DNA from: Pandoraea captiosa
GTDB lineage: Bacteria > Pseudomonadota > Gammaproteobacteria > Burkholderiales > Burkholderiaceae
Direction: 5' to 3'
Length of the DNA stretch: 64,000 nt
Assembly: GCF_902459775.1 (NCBI RefSeq)
Contig: NZ_CABPSQ010000001.1
Coordinates: forward strand, 744,001 to 808,000
Part shown: positions 9,625 through 19,874 of the stretch, in pieces
Layout: every line of letters starts with the position of its first letter
Position numbering within the stretch: the stretch's first letter is position 1
The notes under the pieces: model-generated
The model's database searches: none
The model's input: only the letters and a program-made list of their open reading frames with translations
Told to the model about the DNA's origin: nothing
Position numbers and translations under genes: made by a program

Positions 9625-9902
9625 ACGCGCGATTTCCTTTGCCCGAGCCGCAAGCCGCCGTTTCCGTTTCGCAGGAGAAATGAAGTGGGCGATGCTACCT
9701 GCATCCCCGCGCGCCGACGACGCCCGGACAGGCGTTTAAAAACGTTCATTCGCGATGCTGCGTAGCCGTCCCGGCCAACCGCGCCTGACATTGCGCCGGC
9801 GATCACGCAAACCGCAGCGACCCGGAGCGATCCGCAGTAAGCCACAGTAAGCCGCAGCAGACTGCTGCAAAACTACCGTGGCCCGACACTCGCGAGCAAT
9901 CG
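9625..9902. other. Intergenic region with short 10-bp repeats
   Basis: 278 bp between astE (its stop side) and the start of the unrecognised minus-strand gene. It includes three imperfect tandem 10-mers (9832-9861, CCGCAGTAAG-like) running into GCAGCAG-ACTGCTGC-like symmetry. I see no convincing gene. The part nearest 9625 should hold the promoter of the minus-strand gene. Confidence 0.5.
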
Positions 9903-10961
9903 CTACTCCGGCACGACCATGACGCCTGCACGCAGCCCATTGGCCACATTCGGATTGGGAAACACGATGCGTTCTTCCGGATGAGAAACGGTGTAGACGG
10001 TCTCGCCGTCGCGCGCGAGGACGGTGCCCGCCGGATACGGCGTGAAGTTCGGCGTATCGGCGGGTACATCGAGCACGAAAGCGTCGGTGCGCCGCACGAT
10101 TTCCGCGGCGACGCGAAAGCGTTTCGGGTGACGCACTTGTCCATCGTCGCGTGCCGTCATTTCGCCGCCGGACAGCCAACGGCGCAGCGCGGCATCGATG
10201 CCGGAAAAATCTTCGAGCCGGTTTTGACCGAACGGCGCGACCTTGCCCAGCTCGAGCGTGCAGCTTTGCGCGCCGAAACGTGCGCAGGTGAAATAGGAAA
10301 ACGTAATCGACGGCTGTTCGGTACGCATCGTTGCCTCGATGTCGGCCGCCCCGAGCGTGTCGAACCACTCGTCGGTGGGCGGATGCCGGGGCGTGCCCGG
10401 CACGACGGCAAAGCGCTGGAACAACGAGGCGCGAATGGCAGTGTGCATGTCGACGTGACGGCGCGCGCGACGCACGCCGCCCACCCCGCCCACCTCGCCG
10501 AAGAACTCCCCGACGATCACTTCAAGCTCGCGCGCACGCTGCACGGCCGGCGACTCGGGGCGCTTCGCGTGCGCGCCCTGAAACAAGCGGTTCAGGTCGT
10601 ACTCCAGGTAGCGTTTGCCGGCCCGTACCGCATCGGGATTGCCGAGGACGACGAGCACGCGCTCGCGCAACGTGAGGCGACCATCGGCAATGTCGCGCAG
10701 GATCCCGTCGACAATTTCGATGGGCGCCGTCTCGTCGCCGTGAATGCCGCAGGACAGGATGGCATCGTAGCGATGGCCGGTCTGCGCCACGGCGTCGGCG
10801 GCGTGTGGGGATGGAGCGGCAGGCGCCAGTTCCAGTACGCCTTCGGCATGCCGTTTCCACCGCACGCCGCAGGGGTCGATGCCGGTGTCGTGGCGATGAT
10901 CGCGCGAATCGAGGACGTCGCTGAGCCAGTGGTGTAGTGCCGAACGAGGGACATCGTTCAT
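9903..10961 (-). CDS. astE: Succinylglutamate desuccinylase
   Basis: Zinc carboxypeptidase-like enzyme that splits N-succinylglutamate to succinate and glutamate, the last step of the arginine succinyltransferase (AST) pathway (EC 3.5.1.96). 352 aa, slightly above the usual ~330. Zinc motif H74-x2-E77 in CGIHGDETAPIE, the third ligand in RRHVDMHTAIR, and the catalytic Glu in CTLELGKVAPFG. It is read away from astD, with a 227-bp divergent spacer, instead of closing an astCADBE operon. A glycine-rich insert (FGEVGGVGGVRR) follows the first domain; otherwise intact. Confidence 0.95.
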   Translation of the reverse strand: MNDVPRSALHHWLSDVLDSRDHRHDTGIDPCGVRWKRHAEGVLELAPAAPSPHAADAVAQTGHRYDAILSCGIHGDETAPIEIVDGILRDIADGRLTLRERVLVVLGNPDAVRAGKRYLEYDLNRLFQGAHAKRPESPAVQRARELEVIVGEFFGEVGGVGGVRRARRHVDMHTAIRASLFQRFAVVPGTPRHPPTDEWFDTLGAADIEATMRTEQPSITFSYFTCARFGAQSCTLELGKVAPFGQNRLEDFSGIDAALRRWLSGGEMTARDDGQVRHPKRFRVAAEIVRRTDAFVLDVPADTPNFTPYPAGTVLARDGETVYTVSHPEERIVFPNPNVANGLRAGVMVVPE

Positions 10962-10966
10962 GATGA

Positions 10967-12670
<1,704 letters not shown>

Positions 12671-12736
12671 TTCGGGCACAATGCCGCACAATAAGTCACA
12701 CGGAATCGACCGATTCCGCCTTCTTCAGGAACAGAT

Positions 12737-14119
12737 ATGACGCGCTTTGCCCTCGAAGCCAACTTCGACGGACTGGTCGGCCCCACGCACAACTACGCGG
12801 GGTTATCGTTCGGCAACGTCGCTTCGGCGAACAATGCCAACCGCGTCTCCAATCCCAGGGACGCCGCGCTGCAAGGGCTCGCGAAGATGAAAGCGCTGGC
12901 CGATCTCGGCTACGCCCAGGGGGTTTTGCCGCCGCAGGAGCGTCCGTCGGTCGGGTTGTTGCGCACCCTCGGATTTACGGGCGACGACAAGACGGTCATT
13001 CGTGAAGCAGCCCGCACGGCGCCGGGCCTGCTGGGCGCCGCCTGCTCGGCGGCCAGCATGTGGACGGCCAACGCCGCCACCGTGAGCCCTTCGGCGGACA
13101 CCTCCGACGCCCGAGTGCACTTCACTGCCGCGAACCTTTGCAGCAAGTTGCATCGCGCCATTGAACACGAGACGACGTCGCGTATTCTGCGGGCGGCCTT
13201 TCCCGACGAATCCCGCTTCGCACACCATGATGCGTTGCCGGGCTGGCCGTCGCTCGGCGACGAGGGCGCGGCCAACCATACGCGGCTGTGCGGCGCTTAT
13301 GGCGAGCGCGGCGTCGAGTTCTTCGTCTACGGTCGTGACGATCTCGCCAGCACGCCTGCACCGCGCCGGTTTCCGGCGCGTCAAACGTTGCAGGCGAGCC
13401 AGGCCATTGCCCGGTTGCACGGTCTGAGCGACACGGACGTCGTGTTTGCTCAGCAGCATCCCGATGCCATCGATGCCGGTGTCTTTCATAACGACGTGAT
13501 CGCCGTCGGTAACGGCAATGTGCTGTTTTGCCACGCGCAGGCCTTCGTCGATCAGCCGATGGTGCTGGCCACGCTGCGAGAGCGGCTGGCCGCCCGCGGC
13601 ACGCAACTGGAGGTTGTCGAGGTATCGGCGGACGACGTCTCGGTGGAGGATGCCGTCGGCAGCTACCTCTTCAACAGTCAGTTGCTCGCGCGTGCGCCGG
13701 AGGCGGGCGGCGGCATGCGGCTGGTGGTGCCGCAAGAGTGTCGCGAGCGTCCGGCGGTGTGGCGCTATCTGGAATCCTTGGTGGCCAGCGGTGGCCCGAT
13801 TCGCGAACTCCACGTATTCGATTTGCGCGAGAGTATGCGCAACGGGGGCGGTCCGGCCTGTCTGCGTCTGCGCGTGGTGCTCACGCAGGAGGAGCGCCAG
13901 GCGGCGCACGCCGGACTATGGATGGACGACGCGCGCCATGCATGCCTCACGGACTGGGTGAAGCGTCACTATCGCGATCGGCTGGCCGTAGACGATCTTG
14001 CCGATCCCGGATTGCTCGACGAATCCCGCACGGCGCTCGATGAACTCACACGACTGCTCGGTCTGGGCAGTCTTTATCCATTCCAGCGCGACGCGTCCCG
14101 TGCGGCAATGGCTCGTTGA
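12737..14119 (+). CDS. astB: N-succinylarginine dihydrolase
   Basis: Hydrolyses N-succinylarginine to succinylornithine, CO2 and two ammonia (EC 3.5.3.23), second step of the AST pathway. 460 aa. It begins with the family hallmark [20 protein letters not shown]. Predicted catalytic residues match the E. coli positions closely: E176 (LGDEGAANH), H251 (GVFHNDV) and C375 ([12 protein letters not shown]). AGGAAC precedes the ATG. Genes for the first and third steps (succinyltransferase, transaminase) are not in this window. Confidence 0.98.
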   Translation: MTRFALEANFDGLVGPTHNYAGLSFGNVASANNANRVSNPRDAALQGLAKMKALADLGYAQGVLPPQERPSVGLLRTLGFTGDDKTVIREAARTAPGLLGAACSAASMWTANAATVSPSADTSDARVHFTAANLCSKLHRAIEHETTSRILRAAFPDESRFAHHDALPGWPSLGDEGAANHTRLCGAYGERGVEFFVYGRDDLASTPAPRRFPARQTLQASQAIARLHGLSDTDVVFAQQHPDAIDAGVFHNDVIAVGNGNVLFCHAQAFVDQPMVLATLRERLAARGTQLEVVEVSADDVSVEDAVGSYLFNSQLLARAPEAGGGMRLVVPQECRERPAVWRYLESLVASGGPIRELHVFDLRESMRNGGGPACLRLRVVLTQEERQAAHAGLWMDDARHACLTDWVKRHYRDRLAVDDLADPGLLDESRTALDELTRLLGLGSLYPFQRDASRAAMAR

Positions 14120-14179
14120 GCCGTCACGGCACGTCGCGACGCTTGTCTTTCCCGATCCGACACGAAAGGAGTCGATTCC

Positions 14180-14746
14180 ATGACGACGATCATTGGTTTG
14201 TCCGGCAGCCTGCGAAAGGGCTCATACAACACCGCGCTGCTGGTGGCGGCGAAGTCGCTGGCGCCGGCCGGCGTCACGCTCGATGTGCGGACGTTGCACG
14301 GGATTCCGCTCTACGACGGCGACGTGGAGGCGAGTGAGGGGATTCCGGCAGCGGTCACCGCGCTCAAGGACGCCATCGCACAGGCGGACGGCCTGTTGCT
14401 CGCTACCCCCGAGTACAACAACGGCATGCCGGGCGTGTTCAAGAACGCCCTCGATTGGCTATCGCGTCCGCCTGCGGATAGCGCGCGAGTATTCCGCGAC
14501 AAGCCGGTGGCGATCATGGGGGCTTCGCCGGGCGGCTTCGGCACCATCCTTAGCCAGAATGCCTGGCTGCCCGTGTTACGCACGCTCCAAACGACCCCTT
14601 GGTGGCAAGGGCGTCTGATGGTGTCGCACGCGAACAAGGTCGTCGACGTGGACGGCAACCTTCAGGACGACGCGGTGCGTCAGCAACTGGCCGATTTCAT
14701 TGCGGGATTCGTCGGCTTCCTCGATGCGTGCAAAACGAAGGCGTAA
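14180..14746 (+). CDS. NADPH-dependent FMN reductase family protein (ChrR-like)
   Basis: Flavodoxin-fold oxidoreductase that uses NAD(P)H to reduce FMN, quinones or metal/azo substrates; the true substrate is unknown. 188 aa, typical. FMN phosphate loop GSLRKGSYN near the N-terminus and the PEYNNGMPG isoalloxazine loop (about residues 77-85), then SPGGFGT. A strong AAAGGAG lies 11 bases before the ATG. The 60-bp gap after astB would allow read-through from the ast genes, but the functions are unrelated. Confidence 0.92.
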   Translation: MTTIIGLSGSLRKGSYNTALLVAAKSLAPAGVTLDVRTLHGIPLYDGDVEASEGIPAAVTALKDAIAQADGLLLATPEYNNGMPGVFKNALDWLSRPPADSARVFRDKPVAIMGASPGGFGTILSQNAWLPVLRTLQTTPWWQGRLMVSHANKVVDVDGNLQDDAVRQQLADFIAGFVGFLDACKTKA

Positions 14747-14834
14747 CGTAGTTTAATAAAAATCAACAGGTTACGGACAATTCTTCAGGTTTTTTATGAA
14801 GTATGCCGTCGTCCGGAACCTTATCCAATCGATC

Positions 14835-14873
14835 CGGCCGAACCGATAAGCGACGTCATTATCGGTTCGGCCG
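14835..14873 (+). promoter_or_regulatory. 15-bp perfect dyad upstream of the DUF1488 gene
   Basis: Arms 14835-14849 and 14859-14873 are perfectly complementary around a 9-base centre that itself holds GACGTC. No T-tract follows. It lies 89 bp past the FMN reductase stop and 75 bp before the next start, so it may be a terminator-like hairpin or an operator. Confidence 0.55.
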
Positions 14874-14947
14874 ACCATGCACTATGCTGGATGGAACGTG
14901 TCGGCCGACACGTCGTCTGCGTCCTTTCGTCAACCGGGGGTGCCGCC

Positions 14948-15241
14948 ATGCAAATCGAGTTTCCGGATCACCGTCCCATGTTCAACTACGAAGACCTGAC
15001 GATCGAGTTTGCGGTTGTCGTCAATGGCCGCCCCATCGATTGTGCCGTCTCGGCCGAAGCGCTCGAATCACACTTTCATGCCCATTCCGCACGGGCCGAC
15101 GATCTGCTTCATGCCTTCGAGCATGGACGCAGCCGCATCCACGCACTCACGCGCGAGTATCTGGCCATGGGCCTGCCTGGCCCCGTGCTGCTTCGCAGTG
15201 GGCACTTCCGTTGGGCGCAGCAGCACGAAGCTCGCCGCTGA
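14948..15241 (+). CDS. DUF1488 family protein
   Basis: Small cytosolic protein of unknown function, 97 aa. The pattern MQIEFPDHRPMFNYEDLTIEF followed by VNGRPIDCAVSAEALESHF is characteristic of DUF1488 proteins, which are common in Burkholderia and rhizobia. The open frame extends 19 codons upstream, but the family start is the ATG at 14948. No operon partner; a strong dyad lies upstream. No functional residue can be assigned. Confidence 0.8.
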   Translation: MQIEFPDHRPMFNYEDLTIEFAVVVNGRPIDCAVSAEALESHFHAHSARADDLLHAFEHGRSRIHALTREYLAMGLPGPVLLRSGHFRWAQQHEARR

Positions 15242-15435
15242 GCGGCACTTCGCCGATTCAGGCCTGAAGCCTCCTATGGAGGGAATGTCTCCGGTCACGG
15301 GCGTTGACGCGCGTCAATGCCCGTTTGTTTAGGCATGCGACTCAATTGGCGAGCCAAGGGGATCGGCGTACACTGATGTTGCCGCTAAAGAGGTTACATG
15401 AGCGGTACCATCGCCGATAACTATAAGGAGTCGCT

Positions 15436-15651
15436 ATGGGCTCGGAATTTCGCGTCGTCATTGCCTCGATCGCGGCCTTCATGACGCTTGGCGGCGCATT
15501 CGCCACCATCCACGGTCTGCTCTACGACAAATCGCACGTCATGCACGGGGGCGTCATCACGGTGCTGTTCGGCATTCTGTTCATCGTCGTCATGCTCACG
15601 CCCTGGCCGCGCGACGAAGAGAGCGAGGCCGATGCCAAGCGCAAGACGTGA
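15436..15651 (+). CDS. Small two-helix membrane protein, copy 1 of a tandem pair
   Basis: Unknown function, 71 aa. Two hydrophobic segments (about 7-27 and 38-55) joined by a short loop, then a charged tail (PRDEESEADAKRKT), so probably an inner-membrane hairpin protein with both ends cytoplasmic. AAGGAG lies six bases before the ATG. It is clearly paralogous to the next gene: RVVIAS(I/V)AAF, LGG.FATIHGLL and PW..DEES are shared. The duplication suggests dosage or heteromer formation. Confidence 0.75.
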   Translation: MGSEFRVVIASIAAFMTLGGAFATIHGLLYDKSHVMHGGVITVLFGILFIVVMLTPWPRDEESEADAKRKT

Positions 15652-15883
15652 GTCGCGGCGTCGCCAAGCCGCCAAGCCACCAAGCCGGTGAACCTGTCAC
15701 ATCGCGCGTGATCGTCTAACGCTTTGCTGCCCGGCGTCCTACACTGAAAGTGAGGGACGCCGTCGAAGCCACCCCGGATCCGCCCCCTCGCGTGTCGCAT
15801 TCCTGGCACGTCGGGGGATCGCCGGATCTCGCGGTCGCCACTTTCCGCTTCGCAACGGGCGTGGCCTCGTTGTGAGGTGGCGT

Positions 15884-16075
15884 ATGTGTTCCGATACCCG
15901 CGTCGTCATTGCCTCCGTCGCAGCATTCGTCATGCTGGGAGGCATTTTCGCCACTATCCACGGCCTGCTGTTCAACTTGCCCGAGGTCTCGCGCTATGGC
16001 GTGGCGGCCGTGCTGGCAGGCGCGACATGCACGGCCACGATGCTTATCCCCTGGGGGGCTCGCGACGAGTCCTGA
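15884..16075 (+). CDS. Small two-helix membrane protein, copy 2 of a tandem pair
   Basis: Unknown function, 63 aa, paralogue of the gene 233 bp upstream. The first helix and its following loop are conserved (RVVIASVAAFVMLGGIFATIHGLL). The second helix has diverged and gained a cysteine (AGATCTATMLIPWG). A GAGGTGG ribosome-binding site favours the ATG at 15884 over a GTG 12 bases upstream. No homologous function recalled. Confidence 0.7.
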   Translation: MCSDTRVVIASVAAFVMLGGIFATIHGLLFNLPEVSRYGVAAVLAGATCTATMLIPWGARDES

Positions 16076-16158
16076 CGGGCGGCATGGACGCTTCGGTCAC
16101 GCTCGCCGACGTGCTGCAGGGAACCCGCTGCATGGCCTCAATCTGCCCCGCACGCAAT

Positions 16159-16896
16159 TCAGACGAGTCGGGCGCGCAAGCACATGAATGCCGGCGCCTG
16201 AGAGAGCTCGTCGTAGAGTCGCGGGCTGACCGTCTTCATCTCCGGCAACGGCAGCGGTTCGACCATCCGATCGAGTTGCCAGCCGGCGTCGGCTGCCGCA
16301 TTCAGAATTCCGGCGAGCGGCCGACGGTATGACTCCACGTACGGTTTCGGTTCGCCGAAACCACTCCAGTACATGCCGAAGCGCGTCGTCTCGAAGTAGG
16401 TGCGATTGCGCCGCGTGCGCTCGTCGAGCCAGTCGCGCATCGGGTGGCCCATCGACCAGACCAGTGTGGCGCCGGGTTTTGCGACGCGCGCGAATTCGCG
16501 GAATGTCGGCGCAAGGTCTTCGACGTAGTCGAGGGCGAGGGCGCTGACGATGGCATCGAAGCTGTCGTCGGCCAGCGAGGTGAACGGGGTGCCGAGGTCC
16601 TGAACGTCGAACGTTGCGGGCATGCCGTTGCACCTCTCACGCGCGAGGTCGATCATCTCCGGCGTGACATCGATGCCATGCACCGTTGCCCCTTGTTCGA
16701 TAAGCCAGGCGCTGTTGATGCCGGGACCGCATCCGGCGTCCAGCACGTGCAGGCCGGCGACGTCGCCCAGCAATGCGCGCGTCGCCGGACGCTCATACAG
16801 GGCGTTATGAGGCTTTGTGACGGCCATCTCGGCGTAGCGCGTGGCGAAACTGGCGTAGGCGGTGCGTCCCATCGACGCGGATTTGGCTGACGACAT
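16159..16896 (-). CDS. Class I SAM-dependent methyltransferase
   Basis: UbiE/type-11-like small-molecule methyltransferase, substrate unknown. 245 aa. SAM-binding motif I is VLDAGCGPGINS (about residues 50-61), followed by the acidic GIDVTPEMIDLAR motif. ALALDYVEDLAPTFREFARV corresponds to motif II/III. The C-terminal part (MGHPMRDW, TRFGMYWSGFGEPKPYVESYRRP) resembles methyltransferases annotated as acting on quinones or lipids. The ATG at 16896 follows GGAG; the longer frame adds 17 residues. It is divergent from the HI0933 flavoprotein across a 12-bp repeat array. Confidence 0.88.
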   Translation of the reverse strand: MSSAKSASMGRTAYASFATRYAEMAVTKPHNALYERPATRALLGDVAGLHVLDAGCGPGINSAWLIEQGATVHGIDVTPEMIDLARERCNGMPATFDVQDLGTPFTSLADDSFDAIVSALALDYVEDLAPTFREFARVAKPGATLVWSMGHPMRDWLDERTRRNRTYFETTRFGMYWSGFGEPKPYVESYRRPLAGILNAAADAGWQLDRMVEPLPLPEMKTVSPRLYDELSQAPAFMCLRARLV

Positions 16897-16940
16897 ACGT
16901 GACTCCAGGGGGCGGTTGAAAAATGCGGGGTGCGATTTTA

Positions 16941-17020
16941 ACGCCAAAGGTCACGCCAAAGGTCACGCCAAAGATAACGCCAAAGATAACGCCAAAGATA
17001 ACGCCAAAGATAACGCCAAT
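16941..17020. repeat. 12-bp tandem repeat array, 6.7 copies
   Basis: Unit ACGCCAAAGRTM: two copies end GGTC, the next four end GATA, and the last is partial (ACGCCAAT). The array lies between the divergent methyltransferase and flavoprotein genes. Its length is a multiple of three, so frames across it stay open on both strands, which creates long spurious frames. The two homogeneous sub-blocks suggest recent expansion by slippage. Confidence 0.92.
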
Positions 17021-17131
17021 GAAGCATTGCACGTCGTCCGTCCGTGTTTCGGTGTCACCGATGTGGGACAATGTCGGCCTTCGCTGCGCGCCCGGCGCGA
17101 GCCGAGTCCTCCCGCAACAACACATCCAAGC

Positions 17132-18487
17132 ATGCCCCCATCTCCTACCCCGAACACAGCGTCTCGCCCACCGATGCCTGCTCTGGCGGATGGCGTCGGG
17201 CAGGTCGGTAGCGCCGACAGCACCGAAAGTACCGTCGACGTGATCGATGTCGCCGTCATCGGTGCCGGACCGGCGGGACTGATGGCGGCAGAGGTCTTGT
17301 CCGCGGCGGGGTGGCGTGTGGACGTCTACGACGCGATGCCGTCGGTCGGCCGCAAGTTCCTGATGGCGGGCAAGGGCGGCATGAACCTCACGCACAGTGA
17401 GCCTGCCGAGCCCTTCGTGAGCCGTTATGGCAAGCGCGCGGACGCCGTTGGCCGGTGGCTGCACCGGTTCAGCGCCAACGACGTGCGGTCCTGGGCGCAT
17501 CGGCTCGGCATCGATACCTTTGTCGGCACGTCCGGGCGGGTCTTCCCCGTCGACATGAAAGCGGCGCCGTTGTTGCGCGCATGGCTGTCGCGCCTGCGCG
17601 CTGCCGGGGTGCGCTTGCATGTGCGGCATCGCTGGCTCGGATGGGAGGAAAATGAATCCGCCGGCCCGGACAATCTGCGATTCGCGACGCCGGGCGGTGA
17701 GCGCCGTGTGCGCGCCAAAGCGCTGGTGCTGACTCTGGGCGGCGCGAGCTGGCCGCAATTGGGCTCCGATGCCTCGTGGGTGCCGTCCCTTCGCGAGCAC
17801 GGTGTTAATGTCGCGCCGCTGATTCCCGCCAATGCCGGATTCGAGACGGACTGGACACCGCTGATGCGAGAGCGGTTTGCGGGACATCCCGTGAAGTCGG
17901 TCACGATGACGTTGCCCGACGGCACCACGCGTCAGGGCGAGTTCGTCATATCCGAGCATGGCATCGAGGGCAGTCTCGTGTATGCGATGTGCGCACCGAT
18001 TCGCGACACGATTCGCCAGCACGGCAGCGCGCAGATTTTTCTGGATTTGCTGCCGGACTGGACGCCCGAGCGCGTCATGGCGGAAGTGTCCCGCCCGCGC
18101 GGGTCGCGCTCGATGGCGAGTCACCTGCAAAGTCGTCTCGGCATTGCGGGCGTCAAGGCGGCGCTGCTGCGCGAGTGCTTGCCGCGCGAGACGTTCAACG
18201 ATCCGGCGGCGCTCGCCGCGGGCATCAAGCGCCTGCCGCTCACATTGCTCAGAACGCGACCGATCGCGGAGGTCATCAGCAGCGCGGGGGGTGTAGCACT
18301 CGAGGCGCTCGATGAGCGCTTGATGATCAGAACGCTGCCGGGCGTGTTTTGCGCGGGCGAAATGCTCGATTGGGAAGCCCCCACGGGCGGTTATCTGTTG
18401 ACCGCCTGCTTCGCCAGTGCGTGTGTGGCCGCAGACGGTGCTGCGGCCTATCTCGCCTATCTTGCCTCTCTCGATACGCGGCAGTGA
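17132..18487 (+). CDS. HI0933-like flavoprotein, TIGR03862 (PP_4765) family
   Basis: NAD(P)/FAD-dependent oxidoreductase of the BaiN/HI0933 superfamily, uncharacterised subfamily; the reaction is unknown. About 451 aa. The FAD dinucleotide fold VAVIGAGPAGLMAAEVLSAAG is followed by the subfamily signature GRKFLMAGKGGMNLTHSEP. The C-terminal FAD contact is LPGVFCAGEMLDWEAPTGGYLL. The start is uncertain: ATGs at 17132 and 17174 are both possible and neither has a strong ribosome-binding site. Upstream codons run into the 12-bp repeat array. Confidence 0.9.
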   Translation: MPPSPTPNTASRPPMPALADGVGQVGSADSTESTVDVIDVAVIGAGPAGLMAAEVLSAAGWRVDVYDAMPSVGRKFLMAGKGGMNLTHSEPAEPFVSRYGKRADAVGRWLHRFSANDVRSWAHRLGIDTFVGTSGRVFPVDMKAAPLLRAWLSRLRAAGVRLHVRHRWLGWEENESAGPDNLRFATPGGERRVRAKALVLTLGGASWPQLGSDASWVPSLREHGVNVAPLIPANAGFETDWTPLMRERFAGHPVKSVTMTLPDGTTRQGEFVISEHGIEGSLVYAMCAPIRDTIRQHGSAQIFLDLLPDWTPERVMAEVSRPRGSRSMASHLQSRLGIAGVKAALLRECLPRETFNDPAALAAGIKRLPLTLLRTRPIAEVISSAGGVALEALDERLMIRTLPGVFCAGEMLDWEAPTGGYLLTACFASACVAADGAAAYLAYLASLDTRQ

Positions 18488-18505
18488 CCGCGTCCGGCGG
18501 TGCCG

Positions 18506-18568
18506 CTCACGCCGATCACGCCGCTCACGCCGCTCATGTCGGTCACGCCAGTCACGCCCGTCACGCCG
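18506..18568. repeat. Seven 9-bp tandem repeats at a convergent gene junction
   Basis: Unit (C/A/G)TCACGCCG with slight drift, seven copies. The array fills most of the gap between the flavoprotein stop (18487) and the convergent methyltransferase stop (18561), and its last copy enters the methyltransferase C-terminal codons. Confidence 0.85.
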
Positions 18569-19724
18569 GGCGCACGCCCAGTCGCCAGAGTGACGTAACC
18601 TCGGCGCGTCGGGCCGCGTGCAACGGGTCGTTGGTATCGGTGGCTTTCGGATGATGAGGCCGCACGTCGTGGCGCGCCAGCACCACGAGGCCCGCGCCGT
18701 GAATCCACGACAAGAGCGTCTCGCGCGTACGCAGACCCAGATGCTCGGCCAGATCCGACATCACCAGCCAGCCTTCGCCGCCGGGGCTCAGATGCTCGGC
18801 GAGTCCGTTCAGGAAGCCCTTGAGCATCTGGCTCTCGGGATCGTAGATGGCGTGCTCGATCGGGGCATTGGCCTTTGCGGGCAACCACGGCGGATTGCAG
18901 ACGATCAGCGGCGCCTTGCCGTCAGGGAACAGATCGGCGTCGACGATTTTCACCGAACGCTCGTAACCGAGTCGCGCCATGTTTTCGCGCGCGCAGGCCA
19001 GCGCACGGGGATCCCGGTCGGTACCCACGACTTGTTGCACGCCACGACGTGCGAGCAAGGCGGCGATCACGCCCGTGCCCGTGCCGACATCGAAGGCGAG
19101 GGCGGTCGAGGGCAACGGCGCCTGTTCGATGAGTTGCAGGTACTCGCCGCGCACCGGTGAAAACACGCCGTACCACGGGTGGATGGTTGCCCCGCCGAGC
19201 GCCGGAATTGCGACCCCTTTCTTGCGCCATTCATGCGCGCCGATCAGACCGAGAATCTCCCGCAGCGAGGCCACGCACGCGAGACCGTCCGGCGCGCCCC
19301 AGGCCTGTGTGCAGGCTTCGCGCACGTCCGGCGCGCGGCGCAGCGGAATGCCATAGTCGGCGTCGAGCGGAATCAGGACCATGCCGAGAATGCGGGCGCG
19401 CTGTGCCTGCGCCATGCGGTGCTTGTGAAACGCGTCGGCCGGGCTGGGTGCCGGCGCATCCTTGGCGCCCGGTTTGCGGCGCGCACGATGCGGTGGACGA
19501 TCGATGCGACGCGCCATCGCTTGCATCAACTGTCGTGCGTTCTGATAGTCGCCCCGGTACAGCAGCGCGGTGCCGCCGCAGGCGAGATGGTAGGCTTCGT
19601 CCGCCGTGATCGTGTCGTCGACGACTTCGACGCGACGCGCCGGCGTCACGCCGGCTTCTGAGCGCCAGCGGGCGGTGACGGGGCGACCGTCTTCGGTCCA
19701 GGCTAGCGTCGGGAATTCATTCAT
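18561..19724 (-). CDS. Methyltransferase with an NPPW motif (PrmB/RsmC-like domain)
   Basis: SAM-dependent methyltransferase, 387 aa. The N-terminal ~170 residues are poorly conserved (MNEFPTLAWTEDGRP, then Ala/Arg/Pro-rich). The C-terminal catalytic domain has motif I AFDVGTGTGVIAALLARRG, an acidic GTDRDPRALACARENM, and the catalytic IVCNPPWLP (NPPY/W class), which methylates N atoms of Gln, Ade or Gua in protein, DNA or RNA. The target is not deducible. The ATG at 19724 gives the sensible N-terminus; the longer frame adds 36 Arg-rich residues. Convergent with the flavoprotein across a 9-bp repeat. Confidence 0.87.
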   Translation of the reverse strand: MNEFPTLAWTEDGRPVTARWRSEAGVTPARRVEVVDDTITADEAYHLACGGTALLYRGDYQNARQLMQAMARRIDRPPHRARRKPGAKDAPAPSPADAFHKHRMAQAQRARILGMVLIPLDADYGIPLRRAPDVREACTQAWGAPDGLACVASLREILGLIGAHEWRKKGVAIPALGGATIHPWYGVFSPVRGEYLQLIEQAPLPSTALAFDVGTGTGVIAALLARRGVQQVVGTDRDPRALACARENMARLGYERSVKIVDADLFPDGKAPLIVCNPPWLPAKANAPIEHAIYDPESQMLKGFLNGLAEHLSPGGEGWLVMSDLAEHLGLRTRETLLSWIHGAGLVVLARHDVRPHHPKATDTNDPLHAARRAEVTSLWRLGVRPA

Positions 19725-19874
19725 GCTGTGTCTTTGGAGGAGCGTGGCGGCACACCGAGGTGCGCCGTAAGCCCGCATTATGCCTGCGTTGCCGCGACGT
19801 CGTCCGGAAATCGGGCCGGCGCGCACGCGCATGGACAGCGCTCAGACGGCCCTCAGATGGTCCTCAGATGGTCC

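Noticed and set aside
16941-17020. CRISPR-like array
   Set aside because: The units are contiguous 12-mers with no spacers and no cas genes.
16862-17131. Upstream extension of the flavoprotein through the 12-bp repeats
   Set aside because: It would put an Ala-Lys-Asp/Gly repeat at the N-terminus; the repeat length is a multiple of three, so the frame is open by chance. Family members start near the FAD-binding fold.
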